A stretch of 24,328 nt of DNA from JAPEKQ01 sp964597945 (GCA_964597945.1 CAZRAD010000026.1:1-24328); one strand, 5' to 3'; positions 14,660 through 23,271 are shown, counted from the first letter of the stretch. Made by a program: numbers and translations. Notes: a model not told the origin generated them from the sequence alone.

Positions 14660-15523
14660 ATGGCAAGAGTGCTAGTCGTTCTGGCGATTCTGATCGTGGC
14701 GGCGCCCGTGTTCGCGACCAACTCGAGACTCGGATACGAGGACAGCGCGACGGTCGATATTCAGGCTGCCGGTCCGCAGCTCTATGTCGCAGATGTCCTC
14801 ATCTGTGTCGACATCAATGCGAACCCCGGCTTCTTCGATCCGAGCACGCGCTACGCCGACGCGTTCACCGCGGCCGGCGCGACGAGCTTCTCGTTTGCTT
14901 CTGTCGAGGTCGCTGACGGATCGATCGTCTTTCCGCCGGACGTCACGGCAGACAACTACTCGGTCGTCGTGCTCCTTACGAGCGAGAACTGGTGGTCGGC
15001 GCCCCAGAACATCGACCCGGCGGACGAGGCCGTGCTCGCGAGCTACCTCGATACGGGCGGCAACCTGCTCGTCGTCGGACAGGACTACATGTACGGCGCG
15101 CACCCGACGATGGGACCGTGCAGTGGATTCCCACGTGACTACCTCGGACTCGACGTCTGCACGCAGGATGTTCTCTGGGCTCCGCTGACGGCGACCATCA
15201 GCGGTTCACCAGGCGGCCTGTTCGAAGGCGAGAGCTACTTCCTCGACTCGCAGACCATCTTCCTGAGCAATGAGTTCTTCCCGGATGTCGCGACGCCGAC
15301 CGACAACGCCGGCTATCTGTTCTACTATGACGATGCGGCGGTGGACGGAGTGGCCATCTACCACGACTCCGGCACCTTCAAGACCGTCTGGTGCGGCATC
15401 GAGATCTCGGCGGCGACGGACATGGACTTCAACAACATCATCGATGTCCTCTACCAGTGGTTCCTGACCAGCACGCCGGTCGAGAGTTCGACGTGGGGCA
15501 GCATCAAGGCCATGTACCGCTGA
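14660..15523 (+). CDS. Secreted protein with ThuA/amidotransferase-like fold and WGxIKxxYR tail
   Basis: A 287-residue protein starting at ATG 14660, seven bases after AGGAGG. Residues 1-19 are a signal peptide ending A-P-V-F-A. The body has a segment, DNYSVVVLLTSENWW followed by EAVLASYLDTGGNLLVVGQD, typical of ThuA or DUF4350-like Rossmann domains of the class I glutamine amidotransferase fold. The expected nucleophile elbow Cys is not obvious, so a binding or structural role is possible. It ends with TPVESSTWGSIKAMYR, the tail shared with three other exported proteins here. It is monocistronic, between a strong promoter and a strong terminator, which suggests high expression. The specific function is not recognised. 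Confidence 0.75.
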   Translation: MARVLVVLAILIVAAPVFATNSRLGYEDSATVDIQAAGPQLYVADVLICVDINANPGFFDPSTRYADAFTAAGATSFSFASVEVADGSIVFPPDVTADNYSVVVLLTSENWWSAPQNIDPADEAVLASYLDTGGNLLVVGQDYMYGAHPTMGPCSGFPRDYLGLDVCTQDVLWAPLTATISGSPGGLFEGESYFLDSQTIFLSNEFFPDVATPTDNAGYLFYYDDAAVDGVAIYHDSGTFKTVWCGIEISAATDMDFNNIIDVLYQWFLTSTPVESSTWGSIKAMYR

Positions 15524-15580
15524 TCCGAACACCGCCCGACCGGGCACTCGGTCAGGCGTCGAGATGACGAGTTGCACGAG

Positions 15581-15609
15581 AGACGGGCGGGGCCTCCTCG
15601 CCCGTCTTT
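15581..15609 (+). terminator. Rho-independent terminator after the 14660 gene
   Basis: AGACGGGCG and CGCCCGTCT pair, extending to about 12 bp around a very small loop, followed by TTT. It lies 58 bp past the stop codon. Confidence 0.8.
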
Positions 15610-15637
15610 GCGTTCACCCCCCAGGGTCGGCTATACT
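15608..15637 (+). promoter_or_regulatory. Possible promoter of the DUF2007-thioesterase pair
   Basis: TTGCGT (15608-15613), an 18-bp spacer, TATACT (15632-15637). The -35 overlaps the U-tract of the preceding terminator. Confidence 0.5.
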
Positions 15638-15748
15638 CCGTGTCATGAGGCGTGTCGAACCGGGCGACAGGGATCGCCTGATGCGAGACCGCGACGCGGT
15701 CGCGCTCACCAGTAGGGACCGGCCTCTGACCCAACCACGGAGGAACGG

Positions 15749-16126
15749 ATGGACGACGAGCGTGAGAACGGCAGTAGTGAGATGCGGCCCGATGACGCGG
15801 GGAATGACAACAGGCCTTCCGCCGTCGTGCGGACCGTCAGTGGCGAACTGGAGGCCGAGGCCATCAGGACGGCGCTCGAGTCGGCGGGAATCCCCGTGCG
15901 GATCAAAATGGAGTCGGTGGCAAGGCTCATCGCCGTGACGGTTGATGGTCTCGGCAAGGTCGAGGTCCTCGTGCCCCCAGCCCGCATCGAGGAGGCGCGC
16001 GGCATTCTGGCGACCGTCGTGGACCAGGATGAGCTGGCGAAGGAAGCGCTCTCGTGCGGCGACGGTGCGCGCCCGGTCGGCGCCGGCGCGACAGCCGAAC
16101 CGGACGACGGCACGGAGGACATATGA
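15749..16126 (+). CDS. DUF2007-type putative signal-transducing protein
   Basis: A 125-residue cytoplasmic protein starting at ATG 15749 after CGGAGG. Residues about 24-92 match DUF2007: a beta strand, VVRTVSGELEAEAIRTALES, then AGIPVRI, then a second strand VEVLVPPARIEEARGIL. This small PII-like ferredoxin fold has no settled function. The first 22 residues and the last 30 are polar and low in complexity, rich in Asp, Asn and Gly. Its TGA stop overlaps the ATG of the next gene (ATGA at 16123-16126), so the two are translationally coupled. Confidence 0.8.
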   Translation: MDDERENGSSEMRPDDAGNDNRPSAVVRTVSGELEAEAIRTALESAGIPVRIKMESVARLIAVTVDGLGKVEVLVPPARIEEARGILATVVDQDELAKEALSCGDGARPVGAGATAEPDDGTEDI

Positions 16127-16545
16127 CGAAGCTCGATCTCTCCGACGACTCCATGTGCTTTGCCTGCGGCAAGCGGAACCCCGACGGCCTCCATCTGGAG
16201 TTCACCGAGACCCCGGACGGTCTCAGCACGACGATCGCATTCGATGAGAGGTTCCAGGGCTACCGCGACATCGTCCACGGCGGCCTCGTCAGCACCGTGC
16301 TCGACGAAGCGATGGTCACGCTCCTCAACCGGACCGGTGTACTCGCCCTGACCGCCGAGCTCACGATCCGCTTCCTCGCTCCGGTGAGGATCGGTGAACC
16401 GATCACTTTCACGGCACGCCTTCTGGGGTCCCGGCGAAACGTCCACCGTGTCGCGGCGGAGGCGACGCGCGACGGAGAGACGGTCGCGAGGAGCGAAGCC
16501 CGCTTCATGTCGATCGGCACGACGGCGACGCAAACCGAGGCCTGA
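16123..16545 (+). CDS. Hotdog-fold thioesterase (PaaI/4HBT family)
   Basis: A 140-residue protein starting at ATG 16123, which overlaps the previous stop as ATGA and has GGAGG four bases upstream. An earlier in-frame start (16054) would add basic residues with no homology, so it is rejected. It has the subgroup opening C-F-A-C-G-K-R-N-P-D-G-L (Cys12, Cys15), then the hotdog active-site stretch V-H-G-G (residues 51-54) and D-E-A-M (61-64). Such proteins hydrolyse acyl-CoA thioesters in the cytoplasm, and the acyl group cannot be predicted. It is coupled to the DUF2007 gene. Confidence 0.87.
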   Translation: MTKLDLSDDSMCFACGKRNPDGLHLEFTETPDGLSTTIAFDERFQGYRDIVHGGLVSTVLDEAMVTLLNRTGVLALTAELTIRFLAPVRIGEPITFTARLLGSRRNVHRVAAEATRDGETVARSEARFMSIGTTATQTEA

Positions 16546-16670
16546 CGGAGCCATGACCAATCCGGGCACCAGGCGCGATGCGCACATGCCTCCGCTGCCC
16601 AGCGCCGGACCGCCCCACCCCCCTGGCTATAGCCCCGAGTCGTTGCGAACCTGACTTCCCGGTCATTTCA

Positions 16671-16699
16671 TTGACTAATACATGATAATGTGCAATAAT
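16671..16699 (+). promoter_or_regulatory. Strong promoter of the C25-like gene
   Basis: TTGACT (16671-16676), a 17-bp spacer, AATAAT (16694-16699). Transcription would start near 16706. The -10 covers the ATG at 16698, so that codon cannot be the translation start. Confidence 0.75.
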
Positions 16700-16757
16700 G
16701 AGAAAAACTCGCTCATCACACCGAACGCCGTCACCAGTCGACGGTGAGGAGGGATAC

Positions 16758-19700
16758 GTGCATCCTGGCCAGACCCCGCGCCGACCGGACACGTCACGAC
16801 CCGCGATTGTCGCACTCCTCGTGCTCATACTGGTCGCACCGGCCGTCTGCGCCACGGGCGCCGACTCCATGCGGCAGGAGGTCTCACGGGAGACCGGCGT
16901 CTCTCAGGAGACCGCAATCGAGTTGGTCGAGAGCTCGTCCGACCGTATCGTCGTCCGCTTCTCGCCTGACCGCGAGGGCCTGGCGGAGAGCACGTTTCTC
17001 CAGGTTCCGGACCGCGGACGCGTCGAAGCCCTCGTCGAACCGGCGGGCGCCGCGCGTGTCTCGGAACCGGGGTTGATGCGGGGTCTCCGAATCGTTCAGG
17101 TCACGTTCGGGCCGGACGAAGGCGTGACCCGGGCAACGGTCACGCTCAGGACGTTGGCTGAACCCGGGGCTAACGAGGTGACACGGACCCGCAAACCGTA
17201 CTCCCCCGTCTTCGAGGACGTCTACCGCAGCACGGTCCTCAACTATCAGGGCGTTGACCGTAGGACCACGGGGACACTCCCGGGGACCGCCCAGGGTGAC
17301 ATGGGCAGGCGTGACGAGATCGAGTTCGGCGCGCGATACCTCATCATCACGACGCCGTCGTTCGCCTCGATCGTGGACGACCTCGCCGAGTGGCGACATC
17401 TCATGGGTCTCCAGACGATGGTCGTCGACCTCAACACGACCGGGTACTCGGGAACCTCGATCAAGTCGTACATCCAGACGGCGTACGATACGTGGGACGT
17501 CCCGCCCGAGTACATCCTCCTCGTCGGCGACACGGAGGAGATCCCGATCTATGAGGACGGGACCGCGACGGACGACTTCTACGCGCAGCTCGAGGGCGAT
17601 GACCTGTTCATCGACACGCTCCTCGGCCGGCTCACGGCCGACACGCCCAGCGAGTGCGCGACGCTCGTGGCGAAGGTCCTCGGGTACGAGAGGACCCCGG
17701 TCACCGACGACCCTGACTGGCCGGTGAGCGGGACGTTCATGGTCGCCGACGATTTCGACGATGGCGACTGGATCTACTACATGAACACGTGGTTCATCTA
17801 CGACCTGATGGACAACGCCGGGTTCACGGTGATGGATACGCTCTTCGACCGGAACGGTGTGTCGCAGAACCAGGTCTATTCGGCGTTCAACGCCGGACGC
17901 GGCTTCGCCAACTTCCGCGGCCAGGCGTGGACCTACTGGCCCGGCGCATTCAACATCAATCCGGACTACCTCACGAACGGCTGGAACCTCCCGATCATCG
18001 TCTCCGCCACGTGCGCCACCGGCATCTACCACACGGACGGCGTCTTCTGTGAGCAGGTCCTGCGTGCCGGCAATCCGTCGTATCCCCGTGGCGCCGTCGC
18101 CTTCTTCGGAAGCAACACCGCCTACCCGGGAAGCCAGAGGCTCGCGAGGCTCCGCGGCGCCGGCGATATGGCGTTCTTTGAGCAGGCGTTCGGCGAGAAC
18201 GGCGGCGAGCTCGGCGCGGCCGCACTGGCCTCGAAGCTCGCTGTCTACGATTTCGACGGCGACGAGGTCGAGTACAGAGGATGGAACCTGCTGGGCGACC
18301 CGGCGATGTGCGTCTGGACGGGACATCCCGAGCCGCTCCAGGTCTTCCACGACGAGTACTTCCACGAGAGTCAGTCGGCGTTCGACGTGACCGTCCTCTC
18401 GGATGGTCAGGCGCTCGAGGAAGCGCTCGTCGCGTGCGTCAAGGACGGGGACATCTACGCATGGGGCACGACGGATGTCTCGGGACAGGTCTCGTTCCCA
18501 TTGACCCCGTCGTCGTCCGGAGCATTCTCGGTCACGGTGACCGCCCGCAATCACGTTCCGTACGAGGGAAGCGCCATAGCCCTGGACAGCGGGTCGTTCA
18601 TCGTCTATTCGGACATGACGCTCGATGACTCCGTTGGCGGGAACGGCGACGGTCTCCTGAGTCCCGGAGAGAACGCGGATCTGACGCTCTCACTGAGAAA
18701 CTCCGGCGACATCGGCGCCTCTTCGGTGTCGGCCACGCTTCGCCTGCTGTCGAACGAGGCGACATTGTCCGACAGCGTCGCGTTGTTCGGCAGCATGCTC
18801 CCGAGCGAGATCGTCGCGGGTACTCCGGCGTATGCGATCGAGGCGCTCTCCGGCTGCCCTATCGGTCATCAGATCCCACTGGAACTCGTCGTCAGCTGCA
18901 GCGACACGGTGCGCACGATCGCGCCGCCGGTGATACCGATCGCCACCGGTGATCTGGAGATCATCGGCACCGTCATCGACGACGCGGCCCCCGGAGGCGA
19001 CGGTGGCGGCGACGCAAGCGCCGGCGAGGCCGTCGGGCTGACACTGACGTTCGAGAACGTCGGTCTGTGTGACGTCGATGACGTAACCGTAACGCTCACG
19101 AGCGTGGACCCGTACGTCACCGTTTCATCGGGGGCCGCATTCCTCGGCGACATCAGTTCGGGTGCCGTCACATCGAACGCCATCACGCCGTTGGTTCTCT
19201 CCATCGCCCCGGGCGCGCCGGACGGCCACGAGCTCTCCCTGAACCTCGAACTGGATGGCGCGGGTCACTCCTACGTCTACACAGAGACGCTCACGGTGGA
19301 GCTGCCGGTCGCAGGACCGACCCTGTCGCTCGCAACCGGACCCGACACACACGGGTACTACTGTTACGACGTGGGAGACTCGATCTACGCAACCGCGCCG
19401 TCATACGAGTGGTTCGATATCGCATCCCCGGGGCCGGGGCTGCTCATCGACGCGATCACGGACGACGACGACGCAATAGTCGGGGTCAATATGCCCTTCA
19501 ACTTCGTCTACTACGGGACCTCGTATCTGGTCGTCTCGATCTGCTCGAACGGCTTCGTCTCGATGGGCGTCGAGGACTACCGGTTCGGCTACAACAGCGC
19601 CATCCCGCACACCGATGGTCCGGAAAACATGATCGCGCCATTCTGGAACGACCTCGACCCGGCGGCGTCGGGGGACATCTACCGCTGGTTCGATTCCGAG

Positions 19701-20660
19701 AACCACCGGTTCATCATCCAGTTCAACGATGTACCGATCTGGAACGCGAACGACTACCAGACCTTCCAGCTCATCCTGCTTGACCAGGACTACTACCCGA
19801 CGCCGTCGGGCGACGGTCAGATCCTCATCGTCTACGAGACCGTGACCGCGCCGACCGGATGCACGGTCGGAATCGAGAACTTCGATGAGACCGACGGGAT
19901 CCAATACCTCTTCGATGGGACCTACGACGGCAACGCCGCACCGCTGACGAGCGGATCGGCGCTGCTCTTCACGACGCAGGCGCCGGTCGAACCCGACGTC
20001 CCATGGCTCGTGCTCGACGGCATCACGGTCGACGACGACACGGGCGGGGACGGCAACGGCACCGCGGGGTCCGGCGAGATGGTCGAGCTGACGATCGATC
20101 TGCGCAACCGGGGTGACACGAGCGCGACCGACGTCACCGCAACACTCGTATCCGGCTCTGCCGCGGCGACGGTCGTGAGCGGCGCGACCTCGTATCCGAA
20201 CATCAATGTCGGCGGAAGCCGTGACAACGATGGTCCGTTGACGATTGAGATCGCCGAGTCACTGACCGACACGGTCGCTACGCTGTGGCTGGAGATCGAC
20301 TCCAACGGCGGCGGCTACCAGGGTGTTGTCCGTTGCGAGCTGCATCTGGATCTCGGCGGCACGGGGGTCACCGAGATCCCGCTGGCGTTCGGGCTGAGAC
20401 CGTGCTACCCCAACCCGTTCCGCGGCGGCACGAGCATGCAGCTGGCGCTCCCGGCGCCTGCGGAGACATCGGTCAGGATCTACTCGCCCGCCGGGCGGCT
20501 CGTGCGCACGCTCCACGATGGGCAGCTCCGAGCGGGAGCTCATACGCTCACGTGGGACGGCATGGATTCGACGGGGCGACGCGCCGCGAGCGGCGTTTAC
20601 TTCGTGCGGGCCCGTGCCGCGGGCCGCGAGGCGTCGGCGAAAATGGTGCTCCTCAAGTAG
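16758..20660 (+). CDS. C25 (gingipain-like) surface protein with Ig-like repeats and FlgD-type C-terminus
   Basis: A 1300-residue exported protein. The start is GTG 16758, four bases after GAGGAGGG; the longer frame from 16698 would begin inside the promoter. The signal is at residues 1-31. The C25 domain (about 190-535) has ARYLIITTPSF, PEYILLVGD and IVSATCATG with the nucleophile Cys419. The usual Y-x-G-H-G-S before it reads FRGQAWTYW, so the catalytic His position is Gln389. Three Ig-like repeats carry D-D-x-x-G-G-(N/D)-G-(D/N)-G with a downstream G-E (about 623, 740 and 1092). A nidogen-like beta domain lies at about 855-1075. The C-terminal FlgD-type domain has CYPNPF, SVRIYSPAGRLVRTL and ASGVYFVRA. 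Such tails serve type IX-like export, but no secretion gene is in the window. Confidence 0.85.
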   Translation: MHPGQTPRRPDTSRPAIVALLVLILVAPAVCATGADSMRQEVSRETGVSQETAIELVESSSDRIVVRFSPDREGLAESTFLQVPDRGRVEALVEPAGAARVSEPGLMRGLRIVQVTFGPDEGVTRATVTLRTLAEPGANEVTRTRKPYSPVFEDVYRSTVLNYQGVDRRTTGTLPGTAQGDMGRRDEIEFGARYLIITTPSFASIVDDLAEWRHLMGLQTMVVDLNTTGYSGTSIKSYIQTAYDTWDVPPEYILLVGDTEEIPIYEDGTATDDFYAQLEGDDLFIDTLLGRLTADTPSECATLVAKVLGYERTPVTDDPDWPVSGTFMVADDFDDGDWIYYMNTWFIYDLMDNAGFTVMDTLFDRNGVSQNQVYSAFNAGRGFANFRGQAWTYWPGAFNINPDYLTNGWNLPIIVSATCATGIYHTDGVFCEQVLRAGNPSYPRGAVAFFGSNTAYPGSQRLARLRGAGDMAFFEQAFGENGGELGAAALASKLAVYDFDGDEVEYRGWNLLGDPAMCVWTGHPEPLQVFHDEYFHESQSAFDVTVLSDGQALEEALVACVKDGDIYAWGTTDVSGQVSFPLTPSSSGAFSVTVTARNHVPYEGSAIALDSGSFIVYSDMTLDDSVGGNGDGLLSPGENADLTLSLRNSGDIGASSVSATLRLLSNEATLSDSVALFGSMLPSEIVAGTPAYAIEALSGCPIGHQIPLELVVSCSDTVRTIAPPVIPIATGDLEIIGTVIDDAAPGGDGGGDASAGEAVGLTLTFENVGLCDVDDVTVTLTSVDPYVTVSSGAAFLGDISSGAVTSNAITPLVLSIAPGAPDGHELSLNLELDGAGHSYVYTETLTVELPVAGPTLSLATGPDTHGYYCYDVGDSIYATAPSYEWFDIASPGPGLLIDAITDDDDAIVGVNMPFNFVYYGTSYLVVSICSNGFVSMGVEDYRFGYNSAIPHTDGPENMIAPFWNDLDPAASGDIYRWFDSENHRFIIQFNDVPIWNANDYQTFQLILLDQDYYPTPSGDGQILIVYETVTAPTGCTVGIENFDETDGIQYLFDGTYDGNAAPLTSGSALLFTTQAPVEPDVPWLVLDGITVDDDTGGDGNGTAGSGEMVELTIDLRNRGDTSATDVTATLVSGSAAATVVSGATSYPNINVGGSRDNDGPLTIEIAESLTDTVATLWLEIDSNGGGYQGVVRCELHLDLGGTGVTEIPLAFGLRPCYPNPFRGGTSMQLALPAPAETSVRIYSPAGRLVRTLHDGQLRAGAHTLTWDGMDSTGRRAASGVYFVRARAAGREASAKMVLLK

Positions 20661-20701
20661 TATCAGCACAATCGAGGTTTGAAAGAGGCGGACAGAGAAG
20701 T

Positions 20702-20732
20702 CGGGGCCCCGTGCGATCCGCGCGGGGCCCCG
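20702..20732. terminator. Bidirectional terminator hairpin
   Basis: CGGGGCCCCG (20702-20711) pairs with CGGGGCCCCG (20723-20732), with further inner pairs. It lies between the convergent C25-like gene and the 20765 gene. The following U content is modest. Confidence 0.7.
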
Positions 20733-20764
20733 TTCACTTGTGATTCAGATGGTGCACGTACCGA

Positions 20765-21559
20765 CTAGCGGAAGTCAGCCTTGATCTCTCCCCAACTCGA
20801 TGCCTCGACAGGTGTCTGCTCCTGGAACTCGACCGTCATGGCACCGGTGTTGTTCCCCATCGTGTCGAGCGTCTCGTCAAGCAGGAAGCAGTAGACCCAG
20901 CCACCCGAGTGCGGCGTGATCGGGTACTCCTCGCCGACCTCGAGCACCTTGTAGATCGGGTGGTACGGGCGGCTCATGTGACGGTGGAACAGGCACACGC
21001 CGTCGAACACGCCGCTCGGGTCGCCGTTCGTGGCGGCGTCGCCTGTCACGCTCGTGCCGTACGTCTGCTCGCCGACCAGGATCTTCTTCGCGGCACCGAA
21101 CTCCTCGAGACCGATGCAGTTGAACATCGCCTGGATCGAGATCACCTCCCGGTAGCCGCCGGGACCCTCGACCGTGACGTACATGAACCCGCTGTTGTCG
21201 GCCGTGTCCTTCATCGACTTGTCGACGATGAACGCGTAGAAATCGGACGCGCTCGCCGTGAACGTGTAGGTCTCACCCTTGTTCACAACGGCCATCTTCG
21301 GATGGACCGGCGATGACCCGTCGTAGTAGTAGATGAAGACGCCGTCGATCTCGGAGTCCTCGTAGAAGCTGATGGTCGCATCGCCGTCGACGGTTACCGT
21401 GTACTTGGCGCCCGGCGTCAACGAAAGGTACGGAGCGTTCAGCGTGCGGATCGCGATGCAGTTCTTGTACGCGTCGACCGTCTGATACTCGGTCGCGACC
21501 GCGGAGACGGTCAGCGCGAGCAGAACGAGAACGGCCACAGCAGCATAGCTCTTCGACAT
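20765..21559 (-). CDS. Secreted two-repeat protein with WGxIKxxFR tail
   Basis: A 264-residue exported protein, starting at ATG 21559 with GGAGG about ten bases upstream; the upstream frame extension (to 21628) covers the promoter. Residues 1-22 are a signal peptide. It consists of two copies of a roughly 110-residue unit. The first has IDGVFIYYYDGSSPVHP, KGETYTF and FYAFIVDKSMKDTADNSG. The second has FDGVCLFHRHMSRPYHP, VGEEYPI and VYCFLLDETLDTMGNNTG. The matched pattern is F-D-G-V, H-P, G-E-x-Y, F, then D-N-x-G. No family is recognised; it looks like a beta-rich surface protein. It ends TPVEASSWGEIKADFR, the shared tail. A near-consensus promoter suggests strong expression. Confidence 0.75.
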   Translation of the reverse strand: MSKSYAAVAVLVLLALTVSAVATEYQTVDAYKNCIAIRTLNAPYLSLTPGAKYTVTVDGDATISFYEDSEIDGVFIYYYDGSSPVHPKMAVVNKGETYTFTASASDFYAFIVDKSMKDTADNSGFMYVTVEGPGGYREVISIQAMFNCIGLEEFGAAKKILVGEQTYGTSVTGDAATNGDPSGVFDGVCLFHRHMSRPYHPIYKVLEVGEEYPITPHSGGWVYCFLLDETLDTMGNNTGAMTVEFQEQTPVEASSWGEIKADFR

Positions 21560-21618
21560 GGACTCTTTTCCTCCCTGTGTGGTCACCGATGATTCGACCT
21601 GTTGATTCCCTATTTTCA

Positions 21619-21647
21619 AGAATACCACACATTAGTGCCTCGGTCAA
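21619..21647 (-). promoter_or_regulatory. Strong promoter of the 20765 gene
   Basis: On the minus strand TTGACC (21642-21647), a 17-bp spacer, TATTCT (21619-21624). The leader would be about 50 bases. Confidence 0.8.
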
Positions 21648-21744
21648 GCAGGCTTCGATGACGCCCGCCCACCCTGTTCCGTGATAGGCTCCCTCGAACT
21701 CACCTCGCGGGAGCCACAACAGTCCCGCTCTCCCTGGAGGACGT

Positions 21745-22356
21745 GTGCGACCAGCGCTTCTCATTCTCGCCGGCTATGTGCTCGGCTCGATCTCCCCAGC
21801 CTACCATCTCTGCCGACTGCTGCGGAGCTGCGATCTCCGAACACTGGACAGCGGCAACCTGGGCGCGCGAAACGCGGGCCGTGTGCTCGGGACATGGGCG
21901 GGCGTCCTCGTGCTCGTGCTCGACGGGGCGAAGGGGTACGCGGCCGTCGGCATCGCGCAGCTCGCCGGGGAATCCGGCTGGCTCGCTGCGACCGGCGGAG
22001 CACCCGGTTGGCTCGCCGTCGCCTGCGGGGCGGCCGCCGTCGTGGGGCACAACTGGCCCTTCTATCTCGGGTTCCGCGGCGGACGCGGCGCGGCCACGGT
22101 CGCCGGTGCCGGCCTCGCGCTTCTCCCGCTCGAGATGGCACTCGGGCTCGTGGCCTGCTTCGTCATCCTCAAGACCGTCCACAGTCTCTACATCGGAGGC
22201 CTCGTCGCGATCGCCGGCTCCACCGCTCTCGCGCTCTTCCTCGGCAGGGGCGGCTACATCGCATGGAGTCCGGTCCTGCTCTGCATCCCCCTCCTGCTCC
22301 GGCACCTGCCGGACATCACGCTCCACATCCAAGATCGGCGGCGACGGATTCCCTGA
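21745..22356 (+). CDS. plsY: Glycerol-3-phosphate acyltransferase PlsY
   Basis: A 203-residue inner-membrane enzyme that transfers an acyl group from acyl phosphate to glycerol-3-phosphate, the first step of phospholipid synthesis. The PlsY loops are visible: G-S-I-S-P-A-Y (14-20), S-G-N-L-G-A-R-N (36-43), D-G-A-K-G (60-64) and GHNWPFYLGFRGGRGAAT (101-118). Arg replaces the usual Lys in the last loop (GGRG for GGKG), a conservative change. There are about five hydrophobic helices. The start is GTG 21745, four bases after GGAGG. It is flanked by oppositely oriented secreted-protein genes, so it is probably transcribed alone. Confidence 0.9.
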   Translation: MRPALLILAGYVLGSISPAYHLCRLLRSCDLRTLDSGNLGARNAGRVLGTWAGVLVLVLDGAKGYAAVGIAQLAGESGWLAATGGAPGWLAVACGAAAVVGHNWPFYLGFRGGRGAATVAGAGLALLPLEMALGLVACFVILKTVHSLYIGGLVAIAGSTALALFLGRGGYIAWSPVLLCIPLLLRHLPDITLHIQDRRRRIP

Positions 22357-22461
22357 CGCGGTTCCTCAGGCGTGGCTGCTCTGACGTAGTTCTACCGCGT
22401 CCGGAGCAACGTCGTCGCACGGTCGTCTTCCACGGCACAGCACACGCCGTGGATACAAGAC

Positions 22462-22490
22462 GAGGCGGAGCCCGAAACGGGCCCCGCCTC
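22462..22490. terminator. Bidirectional terminator between plsY and a PEP-CTERM gene
   Basis: GAGGCGG-A-GCCCG and CGGGC-C-CCGCCTC pair over 12 bp with one mismatch, around an AAA loop. It is placed between two convergent genes. Confidence 0.75.
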
Positions 22491-22563
22491 TCTGTCGGAT
22501 ACGGGGTCTGCTTCCCGAGCGCGGTGTGACCCGCGCACGAAAGCAGTCAGTGTGAATGCAACG

Positions 22564-23223
22564 CTACTTCCTGAAACGGCGCCTCGTCACGGCACCCAGT
22601 CCGATCAGACCGCTGCCGAGCAGCAGGAGCGTCGAGGGCTCCGGCACCGGAGGCGTTCCGGCGTTGTCGTACACCATCACGTCGTCAACGTACCAGCCTT
22701 CGTAGTCGTTGAAGCTCTCGTCGACGGAGTCGAACGTGAAGCAGATCTGCGCGTGCGCCTCGCCGGCGAGGTACGGTGTCAGATCAGCCATGAGAATATT
22801 CCACTGGCCCTGGTCGAACGTCTGGATGTCCGGCGTCAGGTAGTTCCATCCGAAGATCGGCGCGGTGCTGTAGCCGACGTGCGCGACATCAAACTGCTCC
22901 GGCATGTTCTCTGTCTCGAGCCACGAGGCGAATTCGAAGTACACCTCGGTCGCCGAACTGAGATCCATGACGGGCGTCATCATCCTGCCCCAACTCCAGC
23001 CGACATCGTAGTTGGGCGGCGCGCCGGTAGCGGGACGCTGATTGTACGCTGCGCTCCAGTCGCCGCTGTACGAACGATAGTCCTCGATGTGCCACAGCGA
23101 GTTGTTGCCGTAGTGGGTCCAGTCACTCTGGTAATCCTCGAAATCCTCGTGCAGGAAGTAGGTCGCCTGCGCGAGCGGCGCCGCGATCATAATCGCGAGC
23201 ACGATCATCACAATGGTCTTCAT
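22564..23223 (-). CDS. PEP-CTERM exported protein, copy 1
   Basis: A 219-residue protein starting at ATG 23223 with GGAGAG upstream; the frame open to 23262 lies in the leader. It has a signal peptide (1-20, ending A-Q-A). A beta-rich domain follows (FLHEDFEDY, LWHIEDYRSYSG, then WYVDDVMVY), of the jelly-roll type found in MAM or LamG-like proteins. The last 27 residues are a PEP-CTERM signal: V-P-E-P-S-T, a hydrophobic helix, then R-R-R-F-R-K. Such tails are cut by an exosortase that exports the protein to the surface; none is encoded here. It is paralogous to the gene at 23435. Confidence 0.9.
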   Translation of the reverse strand: MKTIVMIVLAIMIAAPLAQATYFLHEDFEDYQSDWTHYGNNSLWHIEDYRSYSGDWSAAYNQRPATGAPPNYDVGWSWGRMMTPVMDLSSATEVYFEFASWLETENMPEQFDVAHVGYSTAPIFGWNYLTPDIQTFDQGQWNILMADLTPYLAGEAHAQICFTFDSVDESFNDYEGWYVDDVMVYDNAGTPPVPEPSTLLLLGSGLIGLGAVTRRRFRK

Positions 23224-23271
23224 GGTTCTCTCCCCCCGTTCTCCGATGCCTCCGACTAACACTCAGCAAGT

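Noticed and set aside
16884..18554. 556-codon minus-strand open frame
   Set aside because: It is antisense to the C25-like gene, rich in Arg, Asp and Val, with no recognisable domain.
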